A stretch of DNA of 64,000 nt from Terriglobia bacterium (lineage in GTDB: Bacteria; Acidobacteriota; Terriglobia; Terriglobales; Acidobacteriaceae), in the NCBI GenBank assembly GCA_020072815.1, contig JAIQGE010000004.1, positions 176,425 through 240,424 of the forward strand. Reading direction: 5' to 3'. Below, piece after piece: positions 17,527-24,979 of this stretch. Within the stretch, counting starts at the first letter, position 1, and the number at the start of each line of letters is the position of its first letter. The notes under the pieces were generated by a model. The model was not told the origin of the DNA. It ran no database searches and worked only from the letters and a program-made list of their open reading frames with translations. A program made the translations under genes and the position numbers.

Positions 17527-18048
17527 TTACTTACGGTCGCCTGATCTGGCAAAAAACTGGATCGGGTTGCCGGTGTTGTCTTTCACGATGAATGAACGCA
17601 CGGCCATCTCTTTGTCCTCAAAGACGCCGCCGACAAATTGCACGTTGCGAGCGCGCAGCGCAGGTATGAGTTGGTCGAACACTTCCTGGCTCACTGTTAC
17701 TCCGGTTTTGAAAATACCCAGGCCCAGCCGCTGGCCTTCTTTTGGGCCGACTTGCGCCAAAGGCGTGTTTTTGCCATCCAGGAAATGGACCAACTCCACG
17801 TAGATACCGTGCCCTTCCAGGACAGACGTTTCCGCCGCGCCGTTGGGTGCGGTGCTTTTCTTTATCCGACGAAATCCAAGATTCTCCGAATACCAGCGCT
17901 CGCTGGCGTCCAGGTCCGCCACCACGATGGCCCAGAAAGCTCCCTCAGTCCCAAACGCCGGGACGGATGCGGCAGGTGCGGCTTTCTGCCCCGAAAGGAG
18001 CAAAGCTGAGCTAGCCGCGCAAATCAGCAGAACGAACCGCGCGATCAT
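17527..18048 (-). CDS. Exported VOC (glyoxalase-fold) protein
   Basis: A 173-residue protein with a signal peptide (about residues 1-25) and a vicinal-oxygen-chelate domain. Segments WAIVVADLDASERWYSENLG and a closing VKDNTGNPIQFF fit glyoxalase/dioxygenase-like folds. Its ATG overlaps the stop of the large molybdenum subunit by 4 bases (ATGA), and the FAD subunit gene starts 3 bases after its own stop, so it is embedded in the operon. Export of this protein beside cytosolic-type subunits is odd. The metal ligands cannot be fixed without alignment. Confidence 0.75.
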   Translation of the reverse strand: MIARFVLLICAASSALLLSGQKAAPAASVPAFGTEGAFWAIVVADLDASERWYSENLGFRRIKKSTAPNGAAETSVLEGHGIYVELVHFLDGKNTPLAQVGPKEGQRLGLGIFKTGVTVSQEVFDQLIPALRARNVQFVGGVFEDKEMAVRSFIVKDNTGNPIQFFARSGDRK

Positions 18049-20669
18049 GCTTCATCCTCCACGGAAACGGATTCGCGGCGCGACGGATCATCCACATGCC
18101 GGTCCGGACCTTTGCCCTTGTACCACAGCGACCCGCCGTGTTCGCGGAACGTGGTGGGCGCGGACGGATCTGCGCCGCGCGTGATCTCCAGGGCTTTCGA
18201 CTCAAGTTTTTTCTTGCGCAGCGCAGCCAACACGCGCTCCGGCGAGAACGGCGTCTCTCTCATGCGAACGCCCACGGCGTCATAGATGGCGTTGGCGATG
18301 GCGGGAATGGTCGCGGCCAGCGACCCTTCGCTGGCTTCCTTGGCGCCGAACGGGCCTTCGGGATCCACCGACTCCACGATGATGCACTCAACTTCCGGCG
18401 ACTCCACCGCCGACGGCGACTTGTACTCCAGCATGCCGGGATTCATCAGCAGGCCGTCTTTCCACACCATTTCTTCCTGCATCGCCTGGCCCAGCCCCAT
18501 CCACACCGAGCCGATGACCTGGCCTTCGACTGATACCGGGTTCAACGCGCGCCCGCAATCGTGCGCGGCCCAGACTTTGTGGACGGTGACTTCGCCGGTC
18601 TCCTCGTCCACGCTCACTTCGGCCACTTGTGCCGAATACGAATACGCGGGCGAAGGGCCAACGCCGGCGCCTTTGAATTCCCCGCCGCGCGATTCCTTGG
18701 GCGGAGCATACGAGCCGGTACCCGTGAGCGATCCTGTGAAGTCAATGGCTGAAACCACAGCTTCTTCAAAACTCATGTGGTCGCGCGGTCCCTGATCTTT
18801 GCGCTTCTGCTGGAGCGAACCGCGCAGCGTCTGGCCTTCCACCCGCCCGCTGACCTGTTGCACGCTGCCTTCGACCACTTTTTCACCCGCCGCAGCAACT
18901 CCCTCCGGCGTCGAAGGCGCAGCAGCAGCGCCAGGTTCCGGCCCGCCTTTTTTCCAGACCATGTCGCCGCGCATGATCACATGTTCCGGCGCGCAGATCA
19001 TCTTCTTGGCCGCCGCAGCCACAATCTTTTTCTTCACGTCTTCAGCGGCGCGCAGGGACGCGTTGCCGTTCATGAACGTCACGCGGCTGGAGTAAGAGCC
19101 AATGTCAATCGGCGTAAGGTCCGTGTCGGCGGCGACAACCTTGATCCGCGCCAGGCTGATGCCCAGCACTTCCGCCACGATCTGGGCGACCATGGTGTCC
19201 GATCCCTGGCCAATGTCCGACGCGCCGGTGTACACCACCACGCCGCCGTCGCGATCAATCTTGATGTTCACGGTGGAATGCGGCATGTCTGAGCGGATAA
19301 TGCTGTTGGCAGCGCCGCTCACGTAGTGGCTGCAAGCGATGCCCAGCCCGCGCTTGGGCGGCAGGTGGCCGCGGCGCTTCTTCCATCCGGAACGCTCAAC
19401 AACTTGTTCAATGCACTCCGGCAGGCCGTAACTCTGCACCCGCAGGTTGTTCACCGTGACGCACGGCGGCTTGAGCAGGTTGACGCGACGGACCTCCGCC
19501 GGGTCCATGCCGATGGCCGCGGCCATCTCGTCGAGTTGCGACTCAAAAGCAAAGCGGACGTTTACCGTGCCGTGCCCGCGCATGGCGCCGCAGGCCGGCT
19601 TGTTGGTGAGCACGCGATAGCCGTCATACTTGATGTTCGGGATGTCATACAGCGCGCCCAGCAGCGCGCCGGAATAAAGAATGGTGACCACGCCGTAAGA
19701 ACAGTATGCGCCGCCATCCTGAATCACTTTGGCCGCCACGGAGGTGATGCGTCCGTCTTTGCGGATGCCGGTTTTCAGATCAATGATGGTGCGCGGGCGT
19801 CCGCGATGCGCCCAGAAGACTTCTTCCCGCGTGTAGGTGATCTTGACCGGTGCCTGGGCCTTGCGCGCCGCTACGGCCGCAATGATCTCCAGAGGAATCA
19901 CTTCACTCTTGCCGCCGAACCCGCCGCCCACCAGCGGCTTGATCACGCGAATCTGCGACATGGGCAGTTCCAGCACGATGGACAACTTGTGCTGCAGGTA
20001 ATACGGCACCTGCGTGGACGACCACACCGTCAACCGGCCCGGCTTGCCCGTCCCTGAATCGGTCTCAAACGACGCCAGCGTGCAGTGCGGCTCCATGGCG
20101 GCGTGCGTGACTTCCGCGGCAATGTAGCGGCGTTCGGTGACAAAGTCCGATTCGGCAAAGCCCTTCTCGGGATCGCCGAAGACGTGGTGATAATCCTTTT
20201 CGATATTGTTGGGCCGCTGCGGATGGATCCAATCCTTTTCGGCCGTCGTTTTTCCCGCATTCATGGAATCTTCCGGATCAAACCAGGCGGGCAGCAACTC
20301 ATACTCTACGTCCACCAGTTCCGCGGCTTGCTCCGCCAGCGCTTCTGTGGTGGCGACGACGCAGGCCACGTTGTCGCCCACGTAGCGGACTTTTTCCACC
20401 GCCAGCGCGGTTTCGTCATGGCCAACGGGCAGAATGCCGTACTTGTTGGGCGCGTCCGGCCCGGTGACCACGCAGATCACGCCTTCCAGCGCTTCCGCGC
20501 GCGAGGAGTCAATACTCTTGATCTTTGCGTGCGGGTAGGGCGAATGCAGGATCTTGCCGTACAACATGCCGGGCAGGGACAGGTCGTCCGCATACTTGCC
20601 CTGGCCGGTGGTCTTGCCCGCCGAGTCAACCAGCGCGACGGGTTTGCCGATCACTGAGAAATCTGACAT
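18045..20669 (-). CDS. Molybdopterin-binding large subunit, HcrA-like
   Basis: Catalytic subunit of a xanthine oxidase-family molybdenum enzyme, most like the 4-hydroxybenzoyl-CoA reductase alpha subunit. Molybdopterin motifs are GGGFGGKSEVIP and ACGAMRGHG, and the catalytic glutamate sits in GAKEASEGS near the C-terminus. An insertion rich in Ala, Gly, Pro and Gln (about residues 590-650) interrupts the C-terminal domain. A C-terminal tail of about 50 residues after the core is also unusual. The ATG at 20669 (MSDFSVIGKPV) is preferred. The ATG at 20687 lies in a family E repeat. With HcrB-like and 2Fe-2S partners nearby it probably hydroxylates or reduces an aromatic or N-heterocyclic substrate. 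Confidence 0.88.
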   Translation of the reverse strand: MSDFSVIGKPVALVDSAGKTTGQGKYADDLSLPGMLYGKILHSPYPHAKIKSIDSSRAEALEGVICVVTGPDAPNKYGILPVGHDETALAVEKVRYVGDNVACVVATTEALAEQAAELVDVEYELLPAWFDPEDSMNAGKTTAEKDWIHPQRPNNIEKDYHHVFGDPEKGFAESDFVTERRYIAAEVTHAAMEPHCTLASFETDSGTGKPGRLTVWSSTQVPYYLQHKLSIVLELPMSQIRVIKPLVGGGFGGKSEVIPLEIIAAVAARKAQAPVKITYTREEVFWAHRGRPRTIIDLKTGIRKDGRITSVAAKVIQDGGAYCSYGVVTILYSGALLGALYDIPNIKYDGYRVLTNKPACGAMRGHGTVNVRFAFESQLDEMAAAIGMDPAEVRRVNLLKPPCVTVNNLRVQSYGLPECIEQVVERSGWKKRRGHLPPKRGLGIACSHYVSGAANSIIRSDMPHSTVNIKIDRDGGVVVYTGASDIGQGSDTMVAQIVAEVLGISLARIKVVAADTDLTPIDIGSYSSRVTFMNGNASLRAAEDVKKKIVAAAAKKMICAPEHVIMRGDMVWKKGGPEPGAAAAPSTPEGVAAAGEKVVEGSVQQVSGRVEGQTLRGSLQQKRKDQGPRDHMSFEEAVVSAIDFTGSLTGTGSYAPPKESRGGEFKGAGVGPSPAYSYSAQVAEVSVDEETGEVTVHKVWAAHDCGRALNPVSVEGQVIGSVWMGLGQAMQEEMVWKDGLLMNPGMLEYKSPSAVESPEVECIIVESVDPEGPFGAKEASEGSLAATIPAIANAIYDAVGVRMRETPFSPERVLAALRKKKLESKALEITRGADPSAPTTFREHGGSLWYKGKGPDRHVDDPSRRESVSVEDEA

Positions 20670-20683
20670 AAGATTCGTTTCTA

Positions 20684-21228
20684 ACATCCCGAGCGGAGCG
20701 AGGGATCCCTATTTCCACGAAGCTGCTGGCGGCTAGCTTCTAGCGGCTAGCGAGAACAAGGACCGACTCCTACACCGATCCCTGAGTTGTAGGCGTTTCG
20801 CGAATCACTGTCCGGAAATAGCGTCCTTTGTTTCTCCGGTCTGGAACCACGTGCTTGATCAAGTAAACCATCCTGAACCAACCCGTAGTCTCCAACACCA
20901 TCAGCGCACCCCAGAGCTTGCTGTGGTCCCCTCGGTAGCGCTTCTTCCAATGCCAAATCGCCAGCAAATTGGCGTGCAGCAAAAAAGGAACGATCAGCAC
21001 CCAGCCCGCAATGATCAGAACCCGGCTGATCTCTTCGTGGCTAATGAACCATCCCACCACGATAAAGGCTACGCCACCTAGAGCGATCCAAAAGACAACC
21101 TCAAACCAGTCAAACTTTGTTTCAGTCCAGAAAATCAGGAGTTTCAATCATCGAGCACCCCGCCACTTTGCCTTCACAACCCTCTGATCCGTTCTAGCCA
21201 TAGGGATCCCTCACTCCGTTCGGGATGA
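20684..21228. mobile_element. Family E inverted repeat pair enclosing a membrane-protein gene
   Basis: The plus-oriented arm at 20684-20712 (ACATCCCGAGCGGAGCGAGG, then GATCCCTA) faces an inverted arm at 21200-21228 (TAGGGATCCCTCACTCCGTT, then CGGGATG). Between them lie a family D copy (20719-20756) and one gene. The unit sits between the large and 2Fe-2S subunit genes of the molybdenum enzyme. The last four residues and stop of the 2Fe-2S subunit (SRTE, stop) are encoded inside the right arm, as expected if the unit inserted there. No target duplication was identified. Confidence 0.4.
20770..21147 (-). CDS. Small membrane protein, unknown function
   Basis: A 125-residue protein with three predicted hydrophobic segments (about residues 14-33, 41-65 and 80-95). 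Polar ends contain WHWKKRYRGDHSK and HVVPDRRNKGRYFRT. The pattern vaguely recalls PLD-nuclease N-terminal membrane domains, but I cannot assign a family. It interrupts the molybdenum hydroxylase operon and is bracketed by inverted family E repeats, so it is probably an insertion and not a subunit. Confidence 0.6.
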   Translation of the reverse strand: MKLLIFWTETKFDWFEVVFWIALGGVAFIVVGWFISHEEISRVLIIAGWVLIVPFLLHANLLAIWHWKKRYRGDHSKLWGALMVLETTGWFRMVYLIKHVVPDRRNKGRYFRTVIRETPTTQGSV

Positions 21229-21720
21229 AGACAAACGTTCCGCGGCAATCGCCGCCTTGATCGCCTGGTACATCTGGGTGTATCCGGTGCAGCGGCACAG
21301 GTTCCCGCTCAGCGAGTTGCGAATGTCATCTTCCGTCGGGTCGGGATTGCGGTCCAGCAGCGCTTTCACCGTGATCATGAAGCCGGGCGTGCAATAGCCG
21401 CACTGCGCGCCGCCCCAGTCGCCGTAGGCTTTCTGGATGGCCGCCAGCGCGCCGTGGTGGGCGATGCCCTCCACCGTGGTCACCTCCGGCGTGACCGGAC
21501 CGTTGGGCGCGGCGCTCATGGCCAGCATGGTGCAACTCAGGGTGGGGACGCCGTCCACCAGCACCGTGCACGCGCCGCAGGAGGAATCGTCACAGCCGCG
21601 CTTGGAGCCGGTGAGCTGCAGGTCGCGGCGCAGCACGTCCAGCAGGAGTTCGCTGGGCTCCACCGCCAGTTCGTGGCGGCGGCCGTTCACGCGGAGTTCG
21701 ATGAGTTCTTTTTTCATCAC
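21211..21720 (-). CDS. 2Fe-2S subunit of a molybdenum hydroxylase, HcrC/CoxS-like
   Basis: A 169-residue ferredoxin-like small subunit carrying two [2Fe-2S] clusters. The N-terminal plant-ferredoxin-type cluster is CDDSSCGACTVLVDG with a later LSC, and the second cluster is CGYCTPGF with CRCTGY near the end. It passes electrons between the molybdopterin and FAD/4Fe-4S subunits. The final residues SRTE and the stop codon are contributed by a family E repeat, so the native C-terminus may have been replaced. It lies 120 bases downstream of the CoA-transferase gene, with a family D repeat between. Confidence 0.9.
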   Translation of the reverse strand: MMKKELIELRVNGRRHELAVEPSELLLDVLRRDLQLTGSKRGCDDSSCGACTVLVDGVPTLSCTMLAMSAAPNGPVTPEVTTVEGIAHHGALAAIQKAYGDWGGAQCGYCTPGFMITVKALLDRNPDPTEDDIRNSLSGNLCRCTGYTQMYQAIKAAIAAERLSSSRTE

Positions 21721-21763
21721 GTAGCTGCTGGCGGCTAGCTTTTAGCTGCTAACTGTTAACCAA
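21721..21763 (+). repeat. Family D repeat (GCTGCTGGCGGCTAGCTT type)
   Basis: Direct-orientation copy of the D variant GTAGCTGCTGGCGGCTAGCT that also occurs at 20719-20756. The two copies flank the 2Fe-2S subunit gene and the membrane-protein insertion. Confidence 0.6.
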
Positions 21764-21840
21764 AAACCGAACGGACGTTCGTTAAATCCAACTGAGCCTA
21801 CAGAATACCTTGTCGCACACAGATTATCCACCCCTCGGCC

Positions 21841-22770
21841 CTAGTAGCCGTAATCCGTCTGCGCTGCATACGCGTGGTTCTTGACGCCCAGTTCTTCCAG
21901 TCGCGCATCGCCCAACTGTCGGGCGTACTCGGCGCAGTCGGCCACGCCGTGGATCCATTTCTGCGCCCAGGCGTTGAAGTCCCCCTGGTTTCTTGTTTCC
22001 GCGTGATATTCCTGAAAGAAAGCGTCGTCGCGCTTGTAATAGCCCTGCACCGGCGAAGGATGCGCGCCGTAACGGCACTCCACCACCGCCGACACCAGGA
22101 AGCCGGGAACCACCGTGCGGTTGGGGTCGCTGGCGATGACCGCTTCGTCCACAATTTCTTCCGCGCAGAGAATTACTTTCTTTGCTGCGCGCATGCCTTC
22201 CAGCATCACGCCAAAATTTCCCCAGCAATGCGCGTTGCCGTGCTGGTCCGCGCGCTGCACGTGGACAACGGCTACGTCCGGCACGATGGCCCGCACCGCA
22301 TGCAGCGTCTCCTTGGGCTCAAACGGCGAGATGATCTGGTAGAAAAAGTGATTGCCTTTGGGGACGTCACTGCCCATGGCGGTACGCGTGGGCAAGAACG
22401 GCACGCCCAGCGCCCCGGCCTGCAGCGCCAGCGCGATGGAAAAATTGGTCATGTTGAAGACCCGGAGCTTTTCACCCGGCGTGCCCGGGTTCTCCACTTC
22501 CGTGGCGTGGCGGAAGTTGTACGCCGAACCCATCATCACGTTGCCCACCCAGGCGGCGACCACGTCTTTCACACAGCCGGCGCCGATGAGCTGGTCAAAC
22601 AGAATGTCCGAGATCGGCCCAATCAGCCGCAGATCACGCTTCTTCTGCCGGATGATCTCATGCCCGGCGGCAAAGGGGATCATCTGCTCCATCTGCAGAC
22701 CCAGGGCGACGCTCGAGCCGTCGGGGACGTGCTGGGCGATGGCCTGGCGCATAGAGGTGAGTTTGGACAT
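21841..22770 (-). CDS. CoA-transferase alpha subunit (glutaconate CoA-transferase A-like)
   Basis: A 309-residue class I CoA-transferase subunit A. It has an early DGSSVALGLQMEQMIPFAAG section, the DVAVVHVQRADQHGNAHCWG motif typical of GctA/IpdA-type subunits, and a C-terminal CRYGAHPSPVQGYYKRDD segment. The catalytic glutamate of these enzymes is carried by the B subunit, and no B subunit gene is present next to it, so the partner must lie elsewhere if the enzyme works. The ATG at 22770 (MSKLTSMRQA) is used, as the frame upstream of it is translated repeat. Position upstream of the HcrCAB-like genes suggests handling of a CoA-bound aromatic or dicarboxylic acid. Confidence 0.85.
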   Translation of the reverse strand: MSKLTSMRQAIAQHVPDGSSVALGLQMEQMIPFAAGHEIIRQKKRDLRLIGPISDILFDQLIGAGCVKDVVAAWVGNVMMGSAYNFRHATEVENPGTPGEKLRVFNMTNFSIALALQAGALGVPFLPTRTAMGSDVPKGNHFFYQIISPFEPKETLHAVRAIVPDVAVVHVQRADQHGNAHCWGNFGVMLEGMRAAKKVILCAEEIVDEAVIASDPNRTVVPGFLVSAVVECRYGAHPSPVQGYYKRDDAFFQEYHAETRNQGDFNAWAQKWIHGVADCAEYARQLGDARLEELGVKNHAYAAQTDYGY

Positions 22771-22810
22771 GGAAATTTTTCCGGTCAACAGTATATAGGG
22801 GCCGTGTTCT

Positions 22811-22830
22811 CGTCCCGAGCGGAGCGAGGG
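22811..22830 (+). repeat. Family E repeat, short copy
   Basis: CGTCCCGAGCGGAGCGAGGG, directly abutting the left arm of a family A inverted pair. Confidence 0.6.
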
Positions 22831-22832
22831 GC

Positions 22833-22968
22833 TTTCACCGCAAAGGTCGCGACGGACGCAAAGAACTGAAGACGAACCGCGGTAAAGAACTCCCCTTCGG
22901 ACGTCTTGAAAGTCAAAGCATGAACAGTACCTCGATTCCTTCGCGCCCTTTGCGTCCTTTGCGGTCAT
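22833..22968. repeat. Family A inverted pair, short and gene-free
   Basis: The left arm at about 22833-22868 (TTCACCGCAAAGGTCGC, then GACGGACGCAAAGAA) and the right arm at 22939-22968 (CCCTTTGCGTCCTTTGCGGT) are in inverted orientation with about 70 bases between. The architecture is that of a miniature inverted-repeat element related to the family A pair at 8141-8583. It occupies the divergent promoter region of the CoA-transferase and dipeptidase genes. Confidence 0.65.
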
Positions 22969-23020
22969 ATCCTAGGTTTGAAATCCGCTATTGCCGTACG
23001 AAAAGTGTTAGCCTTCCCGC

Positions 23021-24175
23021 ATGAGAATCCTGCGCTGGGTGCTGCTGGTCGTGATCATCGGACTGATTGCCGCCCGGATGATCGTGCCCGGCATGGTGGA
23101 AGACAGCCACAACAAGGTCCTGCGTCCGGGGCCGTACCGGGCGTCACCGCAAGCGGAGGCCCTGCATAAGAAGTTGCTGGTCGCCGACCTGCACGCTGAC
23201 AGCCTGCTGTGGGACCGCAACCTGCTCAAGCGCAGCACCCACGGGCATGTGGACATCCCGCGGCTCGGGGAGGCCAATGTGGCGTTGCAGGCCTTCACCA
23301 TCGTCACCACCGCTCCAAAAAAGTTGAATATTGTCCGCAATTCTGACGACACAGACCAAATCCGCAACATAGCCCTAGCCCAGACCTGGCCACCGCGCAC
23401 GTGGAACAGCCCCAAGCAACGCGCCATCTATCAAGCGGAAAAGCTGGAGAAGTTTGCAGCCAGCTCCGGCGGCAAGCTGGTGGTGATCAAATCGCGCGCC
23501 GATCTGCAAAACTTTTTGGCCACGCGCCATCCGGGGCAAGTAGCAGGATTTCTGGGAGCTGAAGGCGCACAGCCTCTGGAGGGCGACCTGGCAAACCTTG
23601 ACGACTTGTACGCTGCCGGCATCCGCATGATGGCCCCAACGCACTTCACTGACACGGCGGTGGGTGGCGCCGCGGCCGGCATGAAGAAAAGCGGGCTCAC
23701 CGATTTTGGCCGGCGCTGGGTGAAAGAGATGGAATCCAGAAAGATGATCATTGACCTGGCGCACGCTTCGCACGCCACGCTGGCCGACGTCACCGCCATG
23801 GCCACACGACCGCTTCTGATTTCCCACACCGGCGTAAAAGGCACGTGCGACAACAACCGCAACCTCACGGACGACGAACTGCGGGCCATTGCGCGCAGCG
23901 GAGGCGTGATCGGCATCGGGCTATGGGAAACCGCAACCTGCGGAACCGATGCCCGCGCCACGGCGCGCGCCATGGCCTATGCGGCAAAGATCGTCGGCGT
24001 GGAACGTGTGGCTCTGGGATCGGATAATGACGGCGGCACTACCCAGCCGTTTGACGTCACCGGGCTCGTGCTGGTCACCGAAGCGCTGATGTCGGAAGGC
24101 TTCTCCGAACATGACATCCAGTTGATCATGGGCGGCAACGTGGCACGCCTCCTGTTGCAGACGCTGCCGGACTAG
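23021..24175 (+). CDS. Membrane dipeptidase (peptidase M19, renal dipeptidase-like)
   Basis: Zinc dipeptidase of 384 residues anchored by an N-terminal hydrophobic helix (about residues 4-20), so probably periplasmic or membrane-bound. Family positions are visible: DLHADSLLWD near the N-terminus, GAEGAQPLEG (bridging Glu), APTHFTDTAVGG, LISHTGVKG and ALGSDNDGG near the end. M19 enzymes cleave dipeptides, including D-amino-acid dipeptides from cell-wall turnover. The start ATG at 23021 lies 50 bases beyond a family A repeat pair. Confidence 0.9.
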   Translation: MRILRWVLLVVIIGLIAARMIVPGMVEDSHNKVLRPGPYRASPQAEALHKKLLVADLHADSLLWDRNLLKRSTHGHVDIPRLGEANVALQAFTIVTTAPKKLNIVRNSDDTDQIRNIALAQTWPPRTWNSPKQRAIYQAEKLEKFAASSGGKLVVIKSRADLQNFLATRHPGQVAGFLGAEGAQPLEGDLANLDDLYAAGIRMMAPTHFTDTAVGGAAAGMKKSGLTDFGRRWVKEMESRKMIIDLAHASHATLADVTAMATRPLLISHTGVKGTCDNNRNLTDDELRAIARSGGVIGIGLWETATCGTDARATARAMAYAAKIVGVERVALGSDNDGGTTQPFDVTGLVLVTEALMSEGFSEHDIQLIMGGNVARLLLQTLPD

Positions 24176-24323
24176 CTGGCAACGCTTCCCTCCCATCGCC
24201 ATCACCCCGCCGATGTGACCTTGGTGTGCCAACAACTGCGTTGCCTGCTGGACGCTCCCCGCGTCATCCGCTAGAATCGCCTTTTCACACGGCTTTCACG
24301 CGCTTCCGGGAGTCAGACAACGT

Positions 24324-24956
24324 ATGGCACTGATCCAGTTCACCAGAAACCACACCGACCACTCCACTGACAAAGGCTTCCAGTTCGAATTCTTTTGCGA
24401 CCGCTGTGGCAACGGCTTTATGAGCGAGTTCCAGGCCTCGGCGGCAGGCATGGCGGCCAGCGCCCTGCAAACCGCCGGAAACCTTTTTGGCGGGATCCTG
24501 GGCCGGGCCAGCTCCGGCGCCTACGAAATTGAGCGCGCCGTCCAGGGCCCGGCGCACGACAAGGCTTTCCGCGCGGCGATTGAAGAAGCCAAGCCCAATT
24601 TCCGCCAGTGTCCTAAGTGCACCAAGTGGGTGTGCCAGGCATCTTGTTGGAATGCGAAAAGGTCGCTGTGCTACGAGTGCGCGCCGGACGTGGAGACCGA
24701 ACTGGCTTCCGCGCAAGCCCAGACCACCGTGGAACAGATGAAGCAGAAAGTCCAGCAGCAGGACCTGACCAAGGACCTGGACGTGACCAGCGAGGCCGCG
24801 GCCCTTTGTCCAGCATGCGGCGCGCGCACGCAAGGCGCAAAGTTCTGTCCGGAGTGCGGCAAACCGCTGCGGCCCAAGAACGAGTGCTCCAAGTGCGGGA
24901 CCAAGTTTGAGGCTGGGACCAAGTTCTGTCCGGAGTGCGGCAACAAGGTCGGTTGA
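24324..24956 (+). CDS. Multi-zinc-ribbon protein
   Basis: A 210-residue protein with four cysteine modules. These are CDRC near residue 25 (paired with a later CPKC...CQASC...CYEC module at about 94-120), then two double zinc ribbons at the C-terminus (CPAC...CPEC and CSKC...CPEC). Between lie an Ala/Gly-rich helix and a Gln-rich coiled-coil-like segment (VEQMKQKVQQQ). Such proteins act as protein-protein or nucleic-acid scaffolds, and no enzymatic domain is visible. It is followed after 23 bases by a gene for a 472-residue protein, and the two probably work together. Confidence 0.7.
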   Translation: MALIQFTRNHTDHSTDKGFQFEFFCDRCGNGFMSEFQASAAGMAASALQTAGNLFGGILGRASSGAYEIERAVQGPAHDKAFRAAIEEAKPNFRQCPKCTKWVCQASCWNAKRSLCYECAPDVETELASAQAQTTVEQMKQKVQQQDLTKDLDVTSEAAALCPACGARTQGAKFCPECGKPLRPKNECSKCGTKFEAGTKFCPECGNKVG

Positions 24957-24979
24957 CCCCGGCTCCGGCGGACAATTCA

